A stretch of DNA of 7,945 bases from SIG440 sp045587485. Its GTDB lineage: Bacteria > Bacillota > Clostridia > Monoglobales > Monoglobaceae. The notes under the pieces were generated by a model, which saw nothing but the letters and a program-made list of their open reading frames with translations, had not been told where the DNA came from and searched no databases. The stretch lies in assembly GCA_045587485.1 (NCBI GenBank), contig JAZNCI010000013.1, positions 1-7,945 on the forward strand, given 5' to 3'. Each line of letters starts with the position of its first letter. Position 1 is the stretch's first letter. Below, in pieces: positions 1-6,503 of this stretch. Made by a program: the position numbers and the translations under genes.

Positions 1-306
1 GCTGGTCTTGTCGCTGACTACTATCTCAATGCTTTCAATGTCATCGGTCATCAGCACAATGCCGGCACTGCCGTCGGCCACGAAACCAACCACAACATAA
101 CTGCCGACACGAGGATATACAACAACGCCGAACTTGCTCTCCTGATTGGCTTGCAAGTTCACGCCAAGCAAAGGAGCTCCCTCATCAAGCGGGGTGCAGT
201 CCACAGTACGGGCTTCCTTATCCACTGCGTCAACAGTGCATATAAGGCTGACAGTCTGCCTGCCTCCATGTGCCATTCGTCTTATTGCCTCTGCTATATT
301 GTTCAT
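1..306 (-). CDS. Phage baseplate spike / baseplate assembly protein V-like (gp45/gpV-like), partial
   Basis: The first 102 codons are visible and the gene runs off the left edge without a stop. The protein starts MNNIAEAIRRMAHGG, a short helix. It continues with a beta-rich segment: VSLICTVDAVDKEARTVDC at about 19-37, then APLLGV, FGVVVYPRVGSYVVVGF and GSAGIVLMTDDIESIEI. Alternating hydrophobic strands with PRVGSYVVVGF resemble the OB-fold that opens gpV/gp45/VgrG-type spikes, which cap the tail tube and pierce the outer membrane. The ATG overlaps the hub stop codon as TAATG, so translation is probably coupled. Position directly after the hub gene is the Mu order (gp44 then gp45). The family call is by pattern and context. 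The C-terminal needle is outside the window. Confidence 0.72.
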   Translation of the reverse strand, partial: MNNIAEAIRRMAHGGRQTVSLICTVDAVDKEARTVDCTPLDEGAPLLGVNLQANQESKFGVVVYPRVGSYVVVGFVADGSAGIVLMTDDIESIEIVVSDKTS

Positions 307-1262
307 TATTCTGCTATCCTGGCACCGAGTGTTATTTCCTGACGGAACCCACTTGTGCCGTATTTGATTACATTCTTTTTCACTTGATAGACGCCTTTTT
401 TCTCGTCGTCTATCTTTATGCCTATGGCGGTAAGCTTATCGACAAGCTTTGCCCCGAATGTGGTAAAACTGCCTTTCAAACCGTCGCGTTTCAGGCGTTT
501 TATTTCCTGCTCCGCCCACGCTTTAAGTTCGCTTTCCGTCTTGTTGTAGGTGTGCAGCGTGCGGTGTTCCCCGTCTGCATCGCCCACCTCAACCTTGATT
601 TTCTTGTTGTTCGGCATCAAGGAAATTGCCTTGACACGCAAACGGATATTTTCAGCCTGCTGCTGTTCGAGGCTCTGGTCGCTGATAATATTCACACCGG
701 TTGCAAACACCTGTGTCGGGCTGTCCTCTTTTTCAAACAGGACACCGCAATACAACACCGGCTGTTCGTTCTCATAGCGAAAGAAACTGCGGATACCGTT
801 CTCGTGGAGATGGCCCAGCAACGAGGCAACAGTGTCGGCAGTCACACGGTACTGCCCCAAACTCTGCTCACCCATTACATTGAGCTGGTAACTTATGCCC
901 TGGTCTTTGAGCAAGGTTTCAATGGTTACGCTTTTATAGGCTTTCTTGACTGCCGGCAACTGTTTAAGCTTGAACATTTCATCCTCGCACATAAGCACAA
1001 CAGGGGTTTTGAAACCTACATCGCGAACATAACCAGAGAACGCCAACTGAAAATCGTCATCATATCCAAGCCACACCTTGACAGCATCACCACGACGCAC
1101 AGGTATTTCGGCAGCTCCGTCCCATTTTATGCGTTTGGGCAGGGTAATTTTACAGGTGTCGGTAAGCTGCTCTGTGTCGAGGGTTATTTCCACCTCTGTA
1201 ACCTTGTCAAGCTTCCAACTTTTTGAGCCTGTTATCTCTATTTTTGCCGTTAGTCTATACAT
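306..1262 (-). CDS. Tail hub protein, phage late control gene D / Mu gpP (gp44)-like
   Basis: A 318-residue protein that probably forms the trimeric hub joining the tail tube to the spike (T4 gp27, P2 gpD and Mu gpP class). The N-terminal part is beta-rich: a strand-rich opening at about 1-45, then RRGDAVKVWLGY at about 56-67, FSGYVRDVGFKTPVVLMCED at about 75-94. This is the usual pattern of a first beta-barrel domain in which an axis-type sentence (F-x-G-Y-V) is followed by a loop. A middle helical segment (KSVTIETLLKDQGISYQLNV, about 110-129) and a second beta domain follow. ATG at 1262 is the first start in frame, 36 bases after the previous stop. The stop overlaps the spike start (TAATG). 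It lies between the DUF6046-like gene and the spike as in Mu-like tails. Sequence identity to gpD is likely low, so the call leans on length, fold pattern and order. Confidence 0.75.
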   Translation of the reverse strand: MYRLTAKIEITGSKSWKLDKVTEVEITLDTEQLTDTCKITLPKRIKWDGAAEIPVRRGDAVKVWLGYDDDFQLAFSGYVRDVGFKTPVVLMCEDEMFKLKQLPAVKKAYKSVTIETLLKDQGISYQLNVMGEQSLGQYRVTADTVASLLGHLHENGIRSFFRYENEQPVLYCGVLFEKEDSPTQVFATGVNIISDQSLEQQQAENIRLRVKAISLMPNNKKIKVEVGDADGEHRTLHTYNKTESELKAWAEQEIKRLKRDGLKGSFTTFGAKLVDKLTAIGIKIDDEKKGVYQVKKNVIKYGTSGFRQEITLGARIAE

Positions 1263-1264
1263 CG

Positions 1265-1305
1265 GTTAAATGCTGTTTAATGGGTTGTTAAACGCTGTTT
1301 AATAG
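1265..1305. repeat. Two 19-base near-identical direct repeats, each an inverted repeat
   Basis: Copies at 1265-1283 and 1287-1305 (period 22) match at 17 of 19 bases. On the plus strand the core is TTAAAYGCTGTTTAA. The second copy is a perfect dyad (TTAAAC-GCT-GTTTAA, 6-base arms), the first has one mismatch. They fill most of the 36-base gap between the DUF6046-like stop and the hub start, and the DUF6046-like stop codon lies in one copy. They could be a regulator operator, RNA hairpins tuning hub translation, or a chance local duplication. Confidence 0.5.
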
Positions 1306-1904
1306 TCGGTGCTGTAAATATTGTATTCCTCATCGCTGACTGCCGAAATGCTTACGCTTTGGTAGTTGCTGGCGGTGTCCTGCGATACGGAAAAGGACTT
1401 TACAACAATGCTGTTTATATCGAACACATCAAGAAATTCGCTGTGCACGCTTAAAGCCTCATTGTCATCAAGGAACGCACGCAGCTCACGCAAGCCGTCG
1501 GCAGGGTACTCGTCCACTATGGCACCATCGCGGACCGCAGCAACACCCACAACAATATTGAGGCTATAATCACCGTCGTTTATATACTCCTTGACCGTTC
1601 CGTTCATTCCTACCATTTGGGTAGTTACAATATTCTTTGAACGGCTGATCGCCACAATGGCGTCATTCATCACAAGGCGTTCACCTTTGGAGTTCTCAAA
1701 GGTCAGCTCGCAAAGTGCATAACGGCCCTCCCAAAAACTTTTGTCGGTTATGGGGCTTGTGAGGTCGCGAGGGCTGATGCCGTTTTCGCGTCCGTCCCAC
1801 GATGGGCTTTGCCCTGTGCGTGAGGGTTTGAAACGATACAGGGCACCTTTTGCCTGTGTGGCCGCACCGGCGGCAATAAACATAAAACTTACTGGGGATA
1901 ACAT
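1299..1904 (-). CDS. DUF6046-like phage tail protein (Mu gp43 / tail-tip connector position)
   Basis: A 201-residue protein. The core at about 85-195 has MNDAIVAISRSKNIVTTQMVG, GTVKEYINDGDYSLNIVVGV, YPADGLRELRAFLDDNEALSVHSEFLDVFDI and a closing SVSISAVSDEEYNI. This order (a strand with SRSKNIV, then GTVKEYI, then a leucine-rich helix, then a strand ending in SDEEY) is what I recall for the Bacteroidota phage family DUF6046. It lies between tape measure and hub, where contractile phages encode the protein linking tube and baseplate (Mu gp43, or LysM-type connectors such as T4 gp53). The first 25 residues are fairly hydrophobic (MLSPVSFMFIAAGAATQAKG) but lack a proper signal-peptide charge pattern. 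The ATG overlaps the tape measure stop (TAATG). Exact function is not known. Confidence 0.68.
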   Translation of the reverse strand: MLSPVSFMFIAAGAATQAKGALYRFKPSRTGQSPSWDGRENGISPRDLTSPITDKSFWEGRYALCELTFENSKGERLVMNDAIVAISRSKNIVTTQMVGMNGTVKEYINDGDYSLNIVVGVAAVRDGAIVDEYPADGLRELRAFLDDNEALSVHSEFLDVFDINSIVVKSFSVSQDTASNYQSVSISAVSDEEYNIYSTDY

Positions 1905-4042
1905 TACATAGCCAAGTTTACATCGTTCAACGCTGACAGCAGGGCTTCGCTTACCATATCCTTGACACGCGAAATGTCACCCTGCAAATTGGTGGTGTGT
2001 ATCTCAAAGCGTTCAACAAGCTTCTCAACATTCACCGTTACATTCTTTATTTTCTCACCGGTTGCAGTTGGTTGAGTTCCTACACCGCCAAGGCTACCAC
2101 CTGTCGGGTCCACAGTTGGAGGTGGAACAACTACCGTGTCGTCAAGTGCTTGCACCTCCTTAATTTTGGTTTCAGAACTTTCTGCAGGTGCTTTTTCCTT
2201 GTTTACTTCGGCATTATAAGCGTCGCTAAAAGCACGAGCTGCTTGCTTACCATAATTTGAAAAGGCATTGCCTACTTTTTTCAACTCATCGCCAACCTCA
2301 TCCCACTGGAATGTTACACATTTCCAAATAGCGTTAGCTATGCCACCAAGCACGTCCTTTGCTACATCCCACAAGCCTTTGAATATTGCCACAAAGAATG
2401 CCCCAATACCTTTTATCACACCACGAAACTTTGCACTGGTGTCCCAGAAATATGCGAACAATGCAGCAATGGCCGAGATAACCGCTATAATCCAACCGAT
2501 AACCGGGATACTTTTAATTGCAACACCAACGGCACGACACGCTGTTACAGCGGCTGTTTTGAATGTTGCAAAACTCGTTGAAGCTATGCCTGCGAATGTT
2601 GTCGACGCCGTTCCACCTGTAACAAGAGACAAGACGAATGCCCCCAAGCCTTTTAATGCCTGCAATATTCCAACCGTTGCAAAACGAACAACAGCCAAAG
2701 TTGCACGGGTTATATTGATAAGGAAACCATTAGAAGCAAACTGCCCTGTTATTAGTTCCCTGTTCATCATAAGCATCTGTATTCGGCTCGCATACAAAAA
2801 GCCCTTAATGCTTGACCACATTGACGCCCATTGCAAACCTTTTATCCAGGACATCATTTTACCCATAGCCATTAACAACGGGGTTATTTGAGCAAGTGGA
2901 GTGAGTATTCCCATTGCTGCACCGACCCAAATACCAAAGTCCCCTGTCATTTGGAAAAGGGATATTTTGAAGTCCTCTATCTTTTGGTTTATGCGGGCCT
3001 GGCGTTCCGCATAGCTATCCATTACAATAGCTGCCTGTTCCTCTGCCGATGCTGTTCCTGTGATTGCTGTTGTCAGTCGGCCCAGCTCATCACTGCCCTG
3101 CACCAATGCACGAGCTGCATTCGCATTCTCCATACCGAAAAGTTTAGAGAACAGCGCAGCATCATTAAGCACCGGTTTAAGCATATCTAAACGGTCTTTA
3201 AGGCTCAGGCTGGTATCTGCAAGTTTAAGCACATCGATACCGGCAGCAGCAAGTTCCTCCTGTGTCTGTTTCGGCAAGAAACGACCTTGACCAAGTATTG
3301 CAAGAGTGTTACGCAATGCAACACCGCCCTCACTGCCTTTTTTACCCGCTTTATCCAAAACCTGAATAGCGGCATTGGTCTCCTCGAAGCTTACATTTGC
3401 AGCCTTTGCAGCCATACCGCACTGTTCCAAAGCAACCTTTATAGCTGGAAGTTCTGCACTTCCCTCCTGTCCGGCAGCAGCCATCACATTCATCATTTCA
3501 GCCATTTTCCTGCTGGCTTCCATTGGGTCATCAAGACTTACCCCGTATTGGTTCATAGCGGTTGTTAAAACTTCCGCAGCAGCAACTCCGTCATTACCCA
3601 TAAGTTTGCTTGTTACCTGAATGCTGTTACCCATAGCCTGCAAGGCTTCGGGAAATTTTCCAAGTTCCGGAGATAATTGCGAAAGCAAAAGTTTGTAACC
3701 CTCTACGGCAACACCGGCATCGGTACCGAATGCTTTTGCACTCTCACGAGCATACCCCTCAATCTTTTTAAGGTCTTCGCCTACCACACCGGCAACAGCA
3801 CTGAGGTCGTGCATCTGGCTGTCAAGGGTTATTCCACTTGCGTTAAATGTTTTTACTGCACTGTCAATCTGTTCAAAAGCATTACGCGCCAAATCAACAA
3901 CTGCAAGTGTAGAAGACAGTTTACCAACCCAATTATTGGCAGACTCAACCTTAGCGGAAAAATCGCCTGTTGCCTCCGTCATACCGTTAATTGTGGCCGT
4001 ATAATTGCCTCCTACATTAAAAATATAATCGAACAGTTGCAT
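1904..4042 (-). CDS. Tail tape measure protein, TP901 family
   Basis: A 712-residue tape measure protein, which sets tail length and is packed inside the tube, with chaperones, before ejection. Residues about 75-340 match the TP901 core: MHDLSAVAGV at 77-86, IEGYARESAKAFGTDAG at 94-110, repeated alanine-rich helices, then AEMMNVMAAAGQEGSAELPAIKVALEQCG at about 181-209 and GGVALRNTLAILGQG at about 239-253. Hydrophobic helices follow at about 370-396, 446-476, 511-533 and 545-573, fitting a role in crossing the inner membrane. A proline-rich linker (VVVPPPTVDPTGG, about 637-649) leads to a C-terminal segment (NVTVNVEKLVERFEIHTTNL and MVSEALLSALNDVNLA) that probably docks to the hub side. At the usual ~1.5 Å per residue this predicts a tail of about 100 nm. 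It starts with ATG at 4042. The gap upstream carries an opposite-strand gene and its promoter. Confidence 0.93.
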   Translation of the reverse strand: MQLFDYIFNVGGNYTATINGMTEATGDFSAKVESANNWVGKLSSTLAVVDLARNAFEQIDSAVKTFNASGITLDSQMHDLSAVAGVVGEDLKKIEGYARESAKAFGTDAGVAVEGYKLLLSQLSPELGKFPEALQAMGNSIQVTSKLMGNDGVAAAEVLTTAMNQYGVSLDDPMEASRKMAEMMNVMAAAGQEGSAELPAIKVALEQCGMAAKAANVSFEETNAAIQVLDKAGKKGSEGGVALRNTLAILGQGRFLPKQTQEELAAAGIDVLKLADTSLSLKDRLDMLKPVLNDAALFSKLFGMENANAARALVQGSDELGRLTTAITGTASAEEQAAIVMDSYAERQARINQKIEDFKISLFQMTGDFGIWVGAAMGILTPLAQITPLLMAMGKMMSWIKGLQWASMWSSIKGFLYASRIQMLMMNRELITGQFASNGFLINITRATLAVVRFATVGILQALKGLGAFVLSLVTGGTASTTFAGIASTSFATFKTAAVTACRAVGVAIKSIPVIGWIIAVISAIAALFAYFWDTSAKFRGVIKGIGAFFVAIFKGLWDVAKDVLGGIANAIWKCVTFQWDEVGDELKKVGNAFSNYGKQAARAFSDAYNAEVNKEKAPAESSETKIKEVQALDDTVVVPPPTVDPTGGSLGGVGTQPTATGEKIKNVTVNVEKLVERFEIHTTNLQGDISRVKDMVSEALLSALNDVNLAM

Positions 4043-4068
4043 ATTCTGAGATTTATTTGTTAATTTTG
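4036..4068 (+). promoter_or_regulatory. Bacteroides-type housekeeping sigma promoter reading right
   Basis: GTTG at 4036-4039 (one base off the TTTG -33 box), 21 bases of spacing, then TAATTTTG at 4061-4068, an exact match to the Bacteroides -7 box TAnnTTTG. The predicted start is at about 4073-4076, giving a leader of about 15 bases before the ATG at 4090. A TAnnTTTG match alone is expected by chance about twice per strand in a window this size. Support comes from spacing and placement. The -33 box overlaps the beginning of the tape measure gene on the other strand. Confidence 0.6.
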
Positions 4069-4089
4069 TAGCGCATAATAGTTTGCTAT

Positions 4090-4272
4090 ATGATAGATTT
4101 CTTTTTGCAAATAATAGTTTGGGGTGTATGTGCAGCGGTTGCGTTGGGCATAATCGGTCTTTTTGTTATGATGTTCCAAATTATTCTATCTGCATTCACT
4201 GGCAAACAGCCAAAAGGGAACTCTTCAACAATGCCATGGTGGGTGTGGTGGTCTTCTTACCGCAATCATTGA
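4090..4272 (+). CDS. Small hydrophobic membrane protein on the opposite strand (moron candidate)
   Basis: A 60-codon ORF, the only plausible gene on the plus strand. The protein has an acidic start (MIDFF), a long hydrophobic stretch at about residues 4-36 (IIVWGVCAAVALGIIGLF then VMMFQIILSAF), a positive turn (TGKQPKGN) and a tryptophan-rich tail (MPWWVWWSSYRNH). The charge pattern suggests one or two membrane passes with the basic turn in the cytoplasm. ATG 4090 is the first ATG after an in-frame stop at 4069-4071, and a Bacteroides-type promoter ends 21 bases upstream. It fills the single large gap between minus-strand genes, and its stop overlaps that of the chaperone ORF by 7 bases in a convergent layout. 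I do not recognise the family. Independent expression and membrane location suggest a lysogenic function such as superinfection exclusion, which is inference. It could be a chance hydrophobic ORF. Confidence 0.55.
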   Translation: MIDFFLQIIVWGVCAAVALGIIGLFVMMFQIILSAFTGKQPKGNSSTMPWWVWWSSYRNH

Positions 4273-4502
4273 CCCTTTTCTGAACTGAACATTTTAGCCA
4301 ACATTTCATTTAGGTTTTTCAACCTCCATTTTTCCAACCACAAGGCTTGCGCATAATTTGCTGCCCAATCCTCATAATCGCCAATGGTAGGGTCAATCCC
4401 TAAATTAGCCCGTATTAAGGCACAACCTTTTTCAAACCCGTCTTCGTTGTCACTGTCTGAAAGTTGGTGTGCCTCTACAAGTTTTTTAGGCTTGAACGGC
4501 AA
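4266..4502 (-). CDS. Tail assembly chaperone, frameshift extension (GT/E'-like C-terminal part)
   Basis: The reading frame is open from 4502 but begins right after an in-frame TAG. Its only early start is a TTG at 4502, and the next in-frame ATG is near the C-terminus. It overlaps the end of the upstream chaperone in the -1 frame, and both frames share the slippery A AAA AAC at 4481-4487. A slip there gives a fusion of about 187 residues: 116 from the first frame (Asn116 becoming Lys) plus 71 from this one. The extension is helical and acidic then basic (GDYEDWAANYAQALWLEKWRLKNLNEMLAKMF). Such extensions bind the tape measure protein in lambda GT, and the tape measure gene is next. Independent initiation at TTG is the less likely alternative. 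Confidence 0.78.
   Translation of the reverse strand: MPFKPKKLVEAHQLSDSDNEDGFEKGCALIRANLGIDPTIGDYEDWAANYAQALWLEKWRLKNLNEMLAKMFSSEKGQ
4418..4474 (-). other. Possible stimulatory stem for the frameshift
   Basis: In the minus-strand RNA, AGGCACA (4474-4468) can pair perfectly with TGTGCCT (4424-4418), with two further G-C pairs beyond a bulge. The 5' arm begins six bases after the slippery heptamer, within the usual 5-9 base spacing of -1 frameshift stimulators. The loop is long, about 37-43 bases, so the stem could be weak or part of a more complex fold. Confidence 0.35.
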
Positions 4503-4828
4503 CTATTAAGCATTGTGCCCAACTGTTTTGTTGCCTCCAAGAAAAGGACTGCATCAGTACGCATTGCAGGACTACCGCCCAGCCAACAGTTATCAAACAT
4601 AACTTCGGAACTTTTCAGTTCGTCAGTCTTTGCCATCTTTGTAACAGCAGACATTGTTTCAAGTCGGGGGCGGTGGAAATAGCCCACGTGTAAGTCGCCA
4701 TCATCGACAACATCAATACGTACTACCTTGCCGTGCTTGCCTTTCCAAGCCTTGACTTGCTCCTCTGTAATTCCACCGTCAAAGGTTTCACCTGTCCTTA
4801 CTTCCTTTCCGTTTGTCTTGTCTTCCAT
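4475..4828 (-). CDS. Tail assembly chaperone (lambda gpG / P2 gpE position)
   Basis: A 117-residue protein located after sheath and tube and before the tape measure, the standard place of the tail assembly chaperone that keeps the tape measure soluble and nucleates tube polymerisation. The core at about 19-108 has ITEEQVKAWKGKHGKVVRIDV, LHVGYFHRPRLETMSAV and a cysteine-tryptophan motif FDNCWLGGSPAMRTDAVLFLEA, ending in QLGTMLNSC. I recall similar proteins in Bacteroidota phages but do not name a family with confidence. The first 18 residues are polar and probably disordered. ATG 4828 is preceded by an A-rich leader, which is usual for Bacteroidota, and by a hairpin. The last codons hold the frameshift site, so a minority of ribosomes should make the longer fusion. 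Confidence 0.75.
   Translation of the reverse strand: MEDKTNGKEVRTGETFDGGITEEQVKAWKGKHGKVVRIDVVDDGDLHVGYFHRPRLETMSAVTKMAKTDELKSSEVMFDNCWLGGSPAMRTDAVLFLEATKQLGTMLNSCRSSLKNL
4481..4487 (-). promoter_or_regulatory. Programmed -1 ribosomal frameshift site, A AAA AAC
   Basis: On the minus strand the zero frame reads CTA AAA AAC TTG TAG. The heptamer A AAA AAC is in the phase required for tandem slippage (X XXY YYZ). After the slip, translation continues AAA AAA CTT GTA GAG into the 78-codon ORF, bypassing a stop one codon further on. The site lies exactly where lambda G/GT and P2 E/E' carry theirs: at the end of the first tail chaperone gene, upstream of the tape measure gene. Confidence 0.85.
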
Positions 4829-4844
4829 ATTGCTTTTTTATTAT

Positions 4845-4876
4845 GTCCTCCCGATGCCATAAAGCACCGGGAAGAC
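4845..4876 (-). terminator. Strong intercistronic hairpin between tube and chaperone genes (attenuator or 3'-end stabiliser)
   Basis: Arms 4845-4857 and 4864-4876 are complementary over 13 pairs (two of them G-U in the minus-strand RNA) around a 6-base loop. On the minus strand it starts 6 bases after the tube stop and is followed by an A-rich run, not a U tract, so it is not a canonical intrinsic terminator. Placed after the highly needed tube (and sheath) cistrons, it could protect their mRNA 3' end or lower expression of the chaperone and tape measure genes. Confidence 0.5.
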
Positions 4877-4882
4877 GGGTTA

Positions 4883-5323
4883 TTACTTATTCCATTCGAT
4901 ATGCGAGGTTACAAGCTCGAGTTCTACCTCTTGACCTGTGTCGCCCTCTTTCCACTTACGGCTGTTCGCCTTAAATTGACAGTTGCGGATTTTATCCACT
5001 GTTACAATACCGCTATCGGGTATATAGGTAACTGTAATGTCAAAGGGTGCAATATCCTGCAATCTTCCGTTGGGGGCTTGTCGCTGCAAAGCTTCGACCT
5101 CCTCCTGATAGAGGGTGATTTTTGCAGATGGGGTTATTCGCCCCTTTGCACGCCCTACGGGGTGGCGACCTGCACCGTACTTGTTCACTACATCCTGATC
5201 GTCGCCATACTCAATGCCTGTAATACCTGTAACAGGTACACCGCTAATGGCTGCAACAATATCAGCCCAAGAGTATAGCATACCATTCACCAAAGGAATG
5301 CCGTTATTGATTATACTTGCCAT
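4883..5323 (-). CDS. Tail tube protein (Mu gpM-like)
   Basis: A 146-residue protein following the sheath gene after only two bases (TAA, CA, ATG), the invariant sheath-tube order of contractile tails. It should polymerise into the inner tube through which DNA passes. Visible features: MASIINNGIPLVNGMLYSWADIVAAI at the start, a glycine-rich loop GAGRHPVGRAKGRITPSAKITLYQEEVEAL at about 50-80 (a tube-type strand with a hairpin), DIAPFDITVTYIPDSG at about 90-105, and an alternating C-terminal strand EVELELVTSHIEWN. Tube proteins of this size with a terminal strand ending in a conserved polar-hydrophobic alternation are common. No signal peptide or membrane segment. The family is inferred from size, strands and position. 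Confidence 0.82.
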   Translation of the reverse strand: MASIINNGIPLVNGMLYSWADIVAAISGVPVTGITGIEYGDDQDVVNKYGAGRHPVGRAKGRITPSAKITLYQEEVEALQRQAPNGRLQDIAPFDITVTYIPDSGIVTVDKIRNCQFKANSRKWKEGDTGQEVELELVTSHIEWNK

Positions 5324-5325
5324 TG

Positions 5326-6498
5326 TTATACTGATTTAGCAAAACCGATTCTTACTTTGATTTTACGCATTACACCAACAGCAACCTGCTTGATAACGAT
5401 TTCTACCTCACTGGTGCTTAACACATCCTGTTCGGGATCAATCTCTACCTTATAGCCGCTCAGTTCGCCTGCTTTCTCCATATCTTCGAGGGCTTTGTTG
5501 GCCGTTGTTTCAAGGTGGGCAACACTGAACGCCTGCATCTTGCCTGTGCTTGCGTCTATATACACATTACCGCCAAGTTCCGGGGTCAAATAGGTACGAA
5601 CACCACGCACCGCCTTATCCATTGTACGCACACTCTCAATCATTGCGTAGTCGCTGGTGGCAGCGTCCATCGTGTGGCTGTCGTTCACATAACTGCCCGA
5701 CTGTCCGATTTGAGTAACCAGGAACATATAACGGGCTGCGTCTAACTGCTCAACGAGAGCATTGTCAAGGCTACGATAAAGAGTTCCGTCACCAAAAGCC
5801 GGCAAAGTTATGCCTGTGGGGAAGTTCTTAATCCAGCTTATAGACTGGTGCACCTTTGCAGCGGACAACAGGCCAAGCATTACACCAAGACACGAAACTG
5901 TTGATTTGAGAGTCTTGTTTGCCTCAGCAGTGTAGAGCTCTGCACCTGTTCCACTACCGGCTTGACCGATAACAACACTTACACGGCACTGGTTGGCACC
6001 GGCTACATCAGTAGGCAAGTTTCCTACCTTGTCAATCTTTGGGGCGTACAGAACTGACAACGGGGCATTCACGAGGTCGAGGGCGTCAGCCACTCCCTGA
6101 ATAGCCACAACATCAGCAGCAGCGAAAGCTTTGTCACCACACCAAACACCCATTTGGCGGATACGACCGCCGGCATAGTTCTGCACGGTCTTAATCTCTA
6201 CAAAGGTGTAGGTGTCAGGCTTTGTAAACACGCCCAGATAAAGCGATATGGCGGGGTTGATACGGAAGATCTCCGAAAGCTGATAGTGCAGCACCTTGAC
6301 CGCCCAGCTTTCCGCAGCAGCAGTAATACCCAATGCTTCGGCTCTGTCAATAGTCGAAACAGCCTGCACGCGTTCCTGCTTGAAACCTGCGGGAATTTCC
6401 GCAGAGGTCATATACGCAATAAGACCTGTAACGTGGTCCTCACCTGCAAGTCTTTTAGGGAGATTGCCGTTTTCTCTTATGATTTCTAATTTGTGCAT
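5326..6498 (-). CDS. Contractile tail sheath protein, DUF2586-type (Mu gpL equivalent)
   Basis: A 390-residue protein, forming the outer contractile cylinder around the tail tube. The length fits the small Bacteroidota sheath family DUF2586. Landmarks: HVTGLIAYMTSAEIPAGF at about 22-39 (the sheath start), a Rossmann-like middle with AAADVVAIQGVADALDLVNAPLSVLYAPK, then VSVVIGQAGSGTGAELYTAEANKTLKSTVSCLGVMLGLLSAAKVHQSISWIKNF at about 173-226, DARYMFLV-type strands, then YVNDSHTMDAATSDYAMIESVRTMDKAVRGVRTYL at about 273-307 and a C-terminal strand VEIVIKQVAVGVMRKIKVRIGFA for sheath-sheath locking. The ATG at 6498 follows the previous stop by five bases, and no better upstream start is available. 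It opens the tail shaft block. Presence of a sheath shows the virion is a myovirus (or a phage-derived contractile device), not a siphovirus. Confidence 0.92.
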   Translation of the reverse strand: MHKLEIIRENGNLPKRLAGEDHVTGLIAYMTSAEIPAGFKQERVQAVSTIDRAEALGITAAAESWAVKVLHYQLSEIFRINPAISLYLGVFTKPDTYTFVEIKTVQNYAGGRIRQMGVWCGDKAFAAADVVAIQGVADALDLVNAPLSVLYAPKIDKVGNLPTDVAGANQCRVSVVIGQAGSGTGAELYTAEANKTLKSTVSCLGVMLGLLSAAKVHQSISWIKNFPTGITLPAFGDGTLYRSLDNALVEQLDAARYMFLVTQIGQSGSYVNDSHTMDAATSDYAMIESVRTMDKAVRGVRTYLTPELGGNVYIDASTGKMQAFSVAHLETTANKALEDMEKAGELSGYKVEIDPEQDVLSTSEVEIVIKQVAVGVMRKIKVRIGFAKSV

Positions 6499-6503
6499 TG
6501 TCG

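Noticed and set aside
270..1226. Plus-strand ORF of 318 codons, the same length as the hub gene
   Set aside because: It lies entirely antisense to a well-supported hub gene, has low-complexity Cys/Phe/Leu-rich composition, and no promoter or neighbours on that strand. Shadow ORF.
2268..2891. Plus-strand ORF of 207 codons
   Set aside because: Antisense shadow of the tape measure gene, alanine/threonine/proline-rich translation without domain features.
4083..4283. Alternative plus-strand frame with TTG start over the small membrane ORF
   Set aside because: It starts at TTG and its translation lacks a coherent hydrophobic pattern; the ATG ORF at 4090 is better placed relative to the promoter.
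4845..4876. Canonical rho-independent terminator
   Set aside because: The hairpin is strong but no U tract follows in either direction; kept only as an attenuator or stabiliser candidate.
4733..5278. Plus-strand ORF of 181 codons across the tube and chaperone genes
   Set aside because: Antisense to two genes with clear roles; cysteine- and leucine-rich composition typical of shadows.
5803..5810. Match to the Bacteroides -7 box on the minus strand (TAACTTTG)
   Set aside because: It lies within the sheath gene, and about two such matches per strand are expected by chance.
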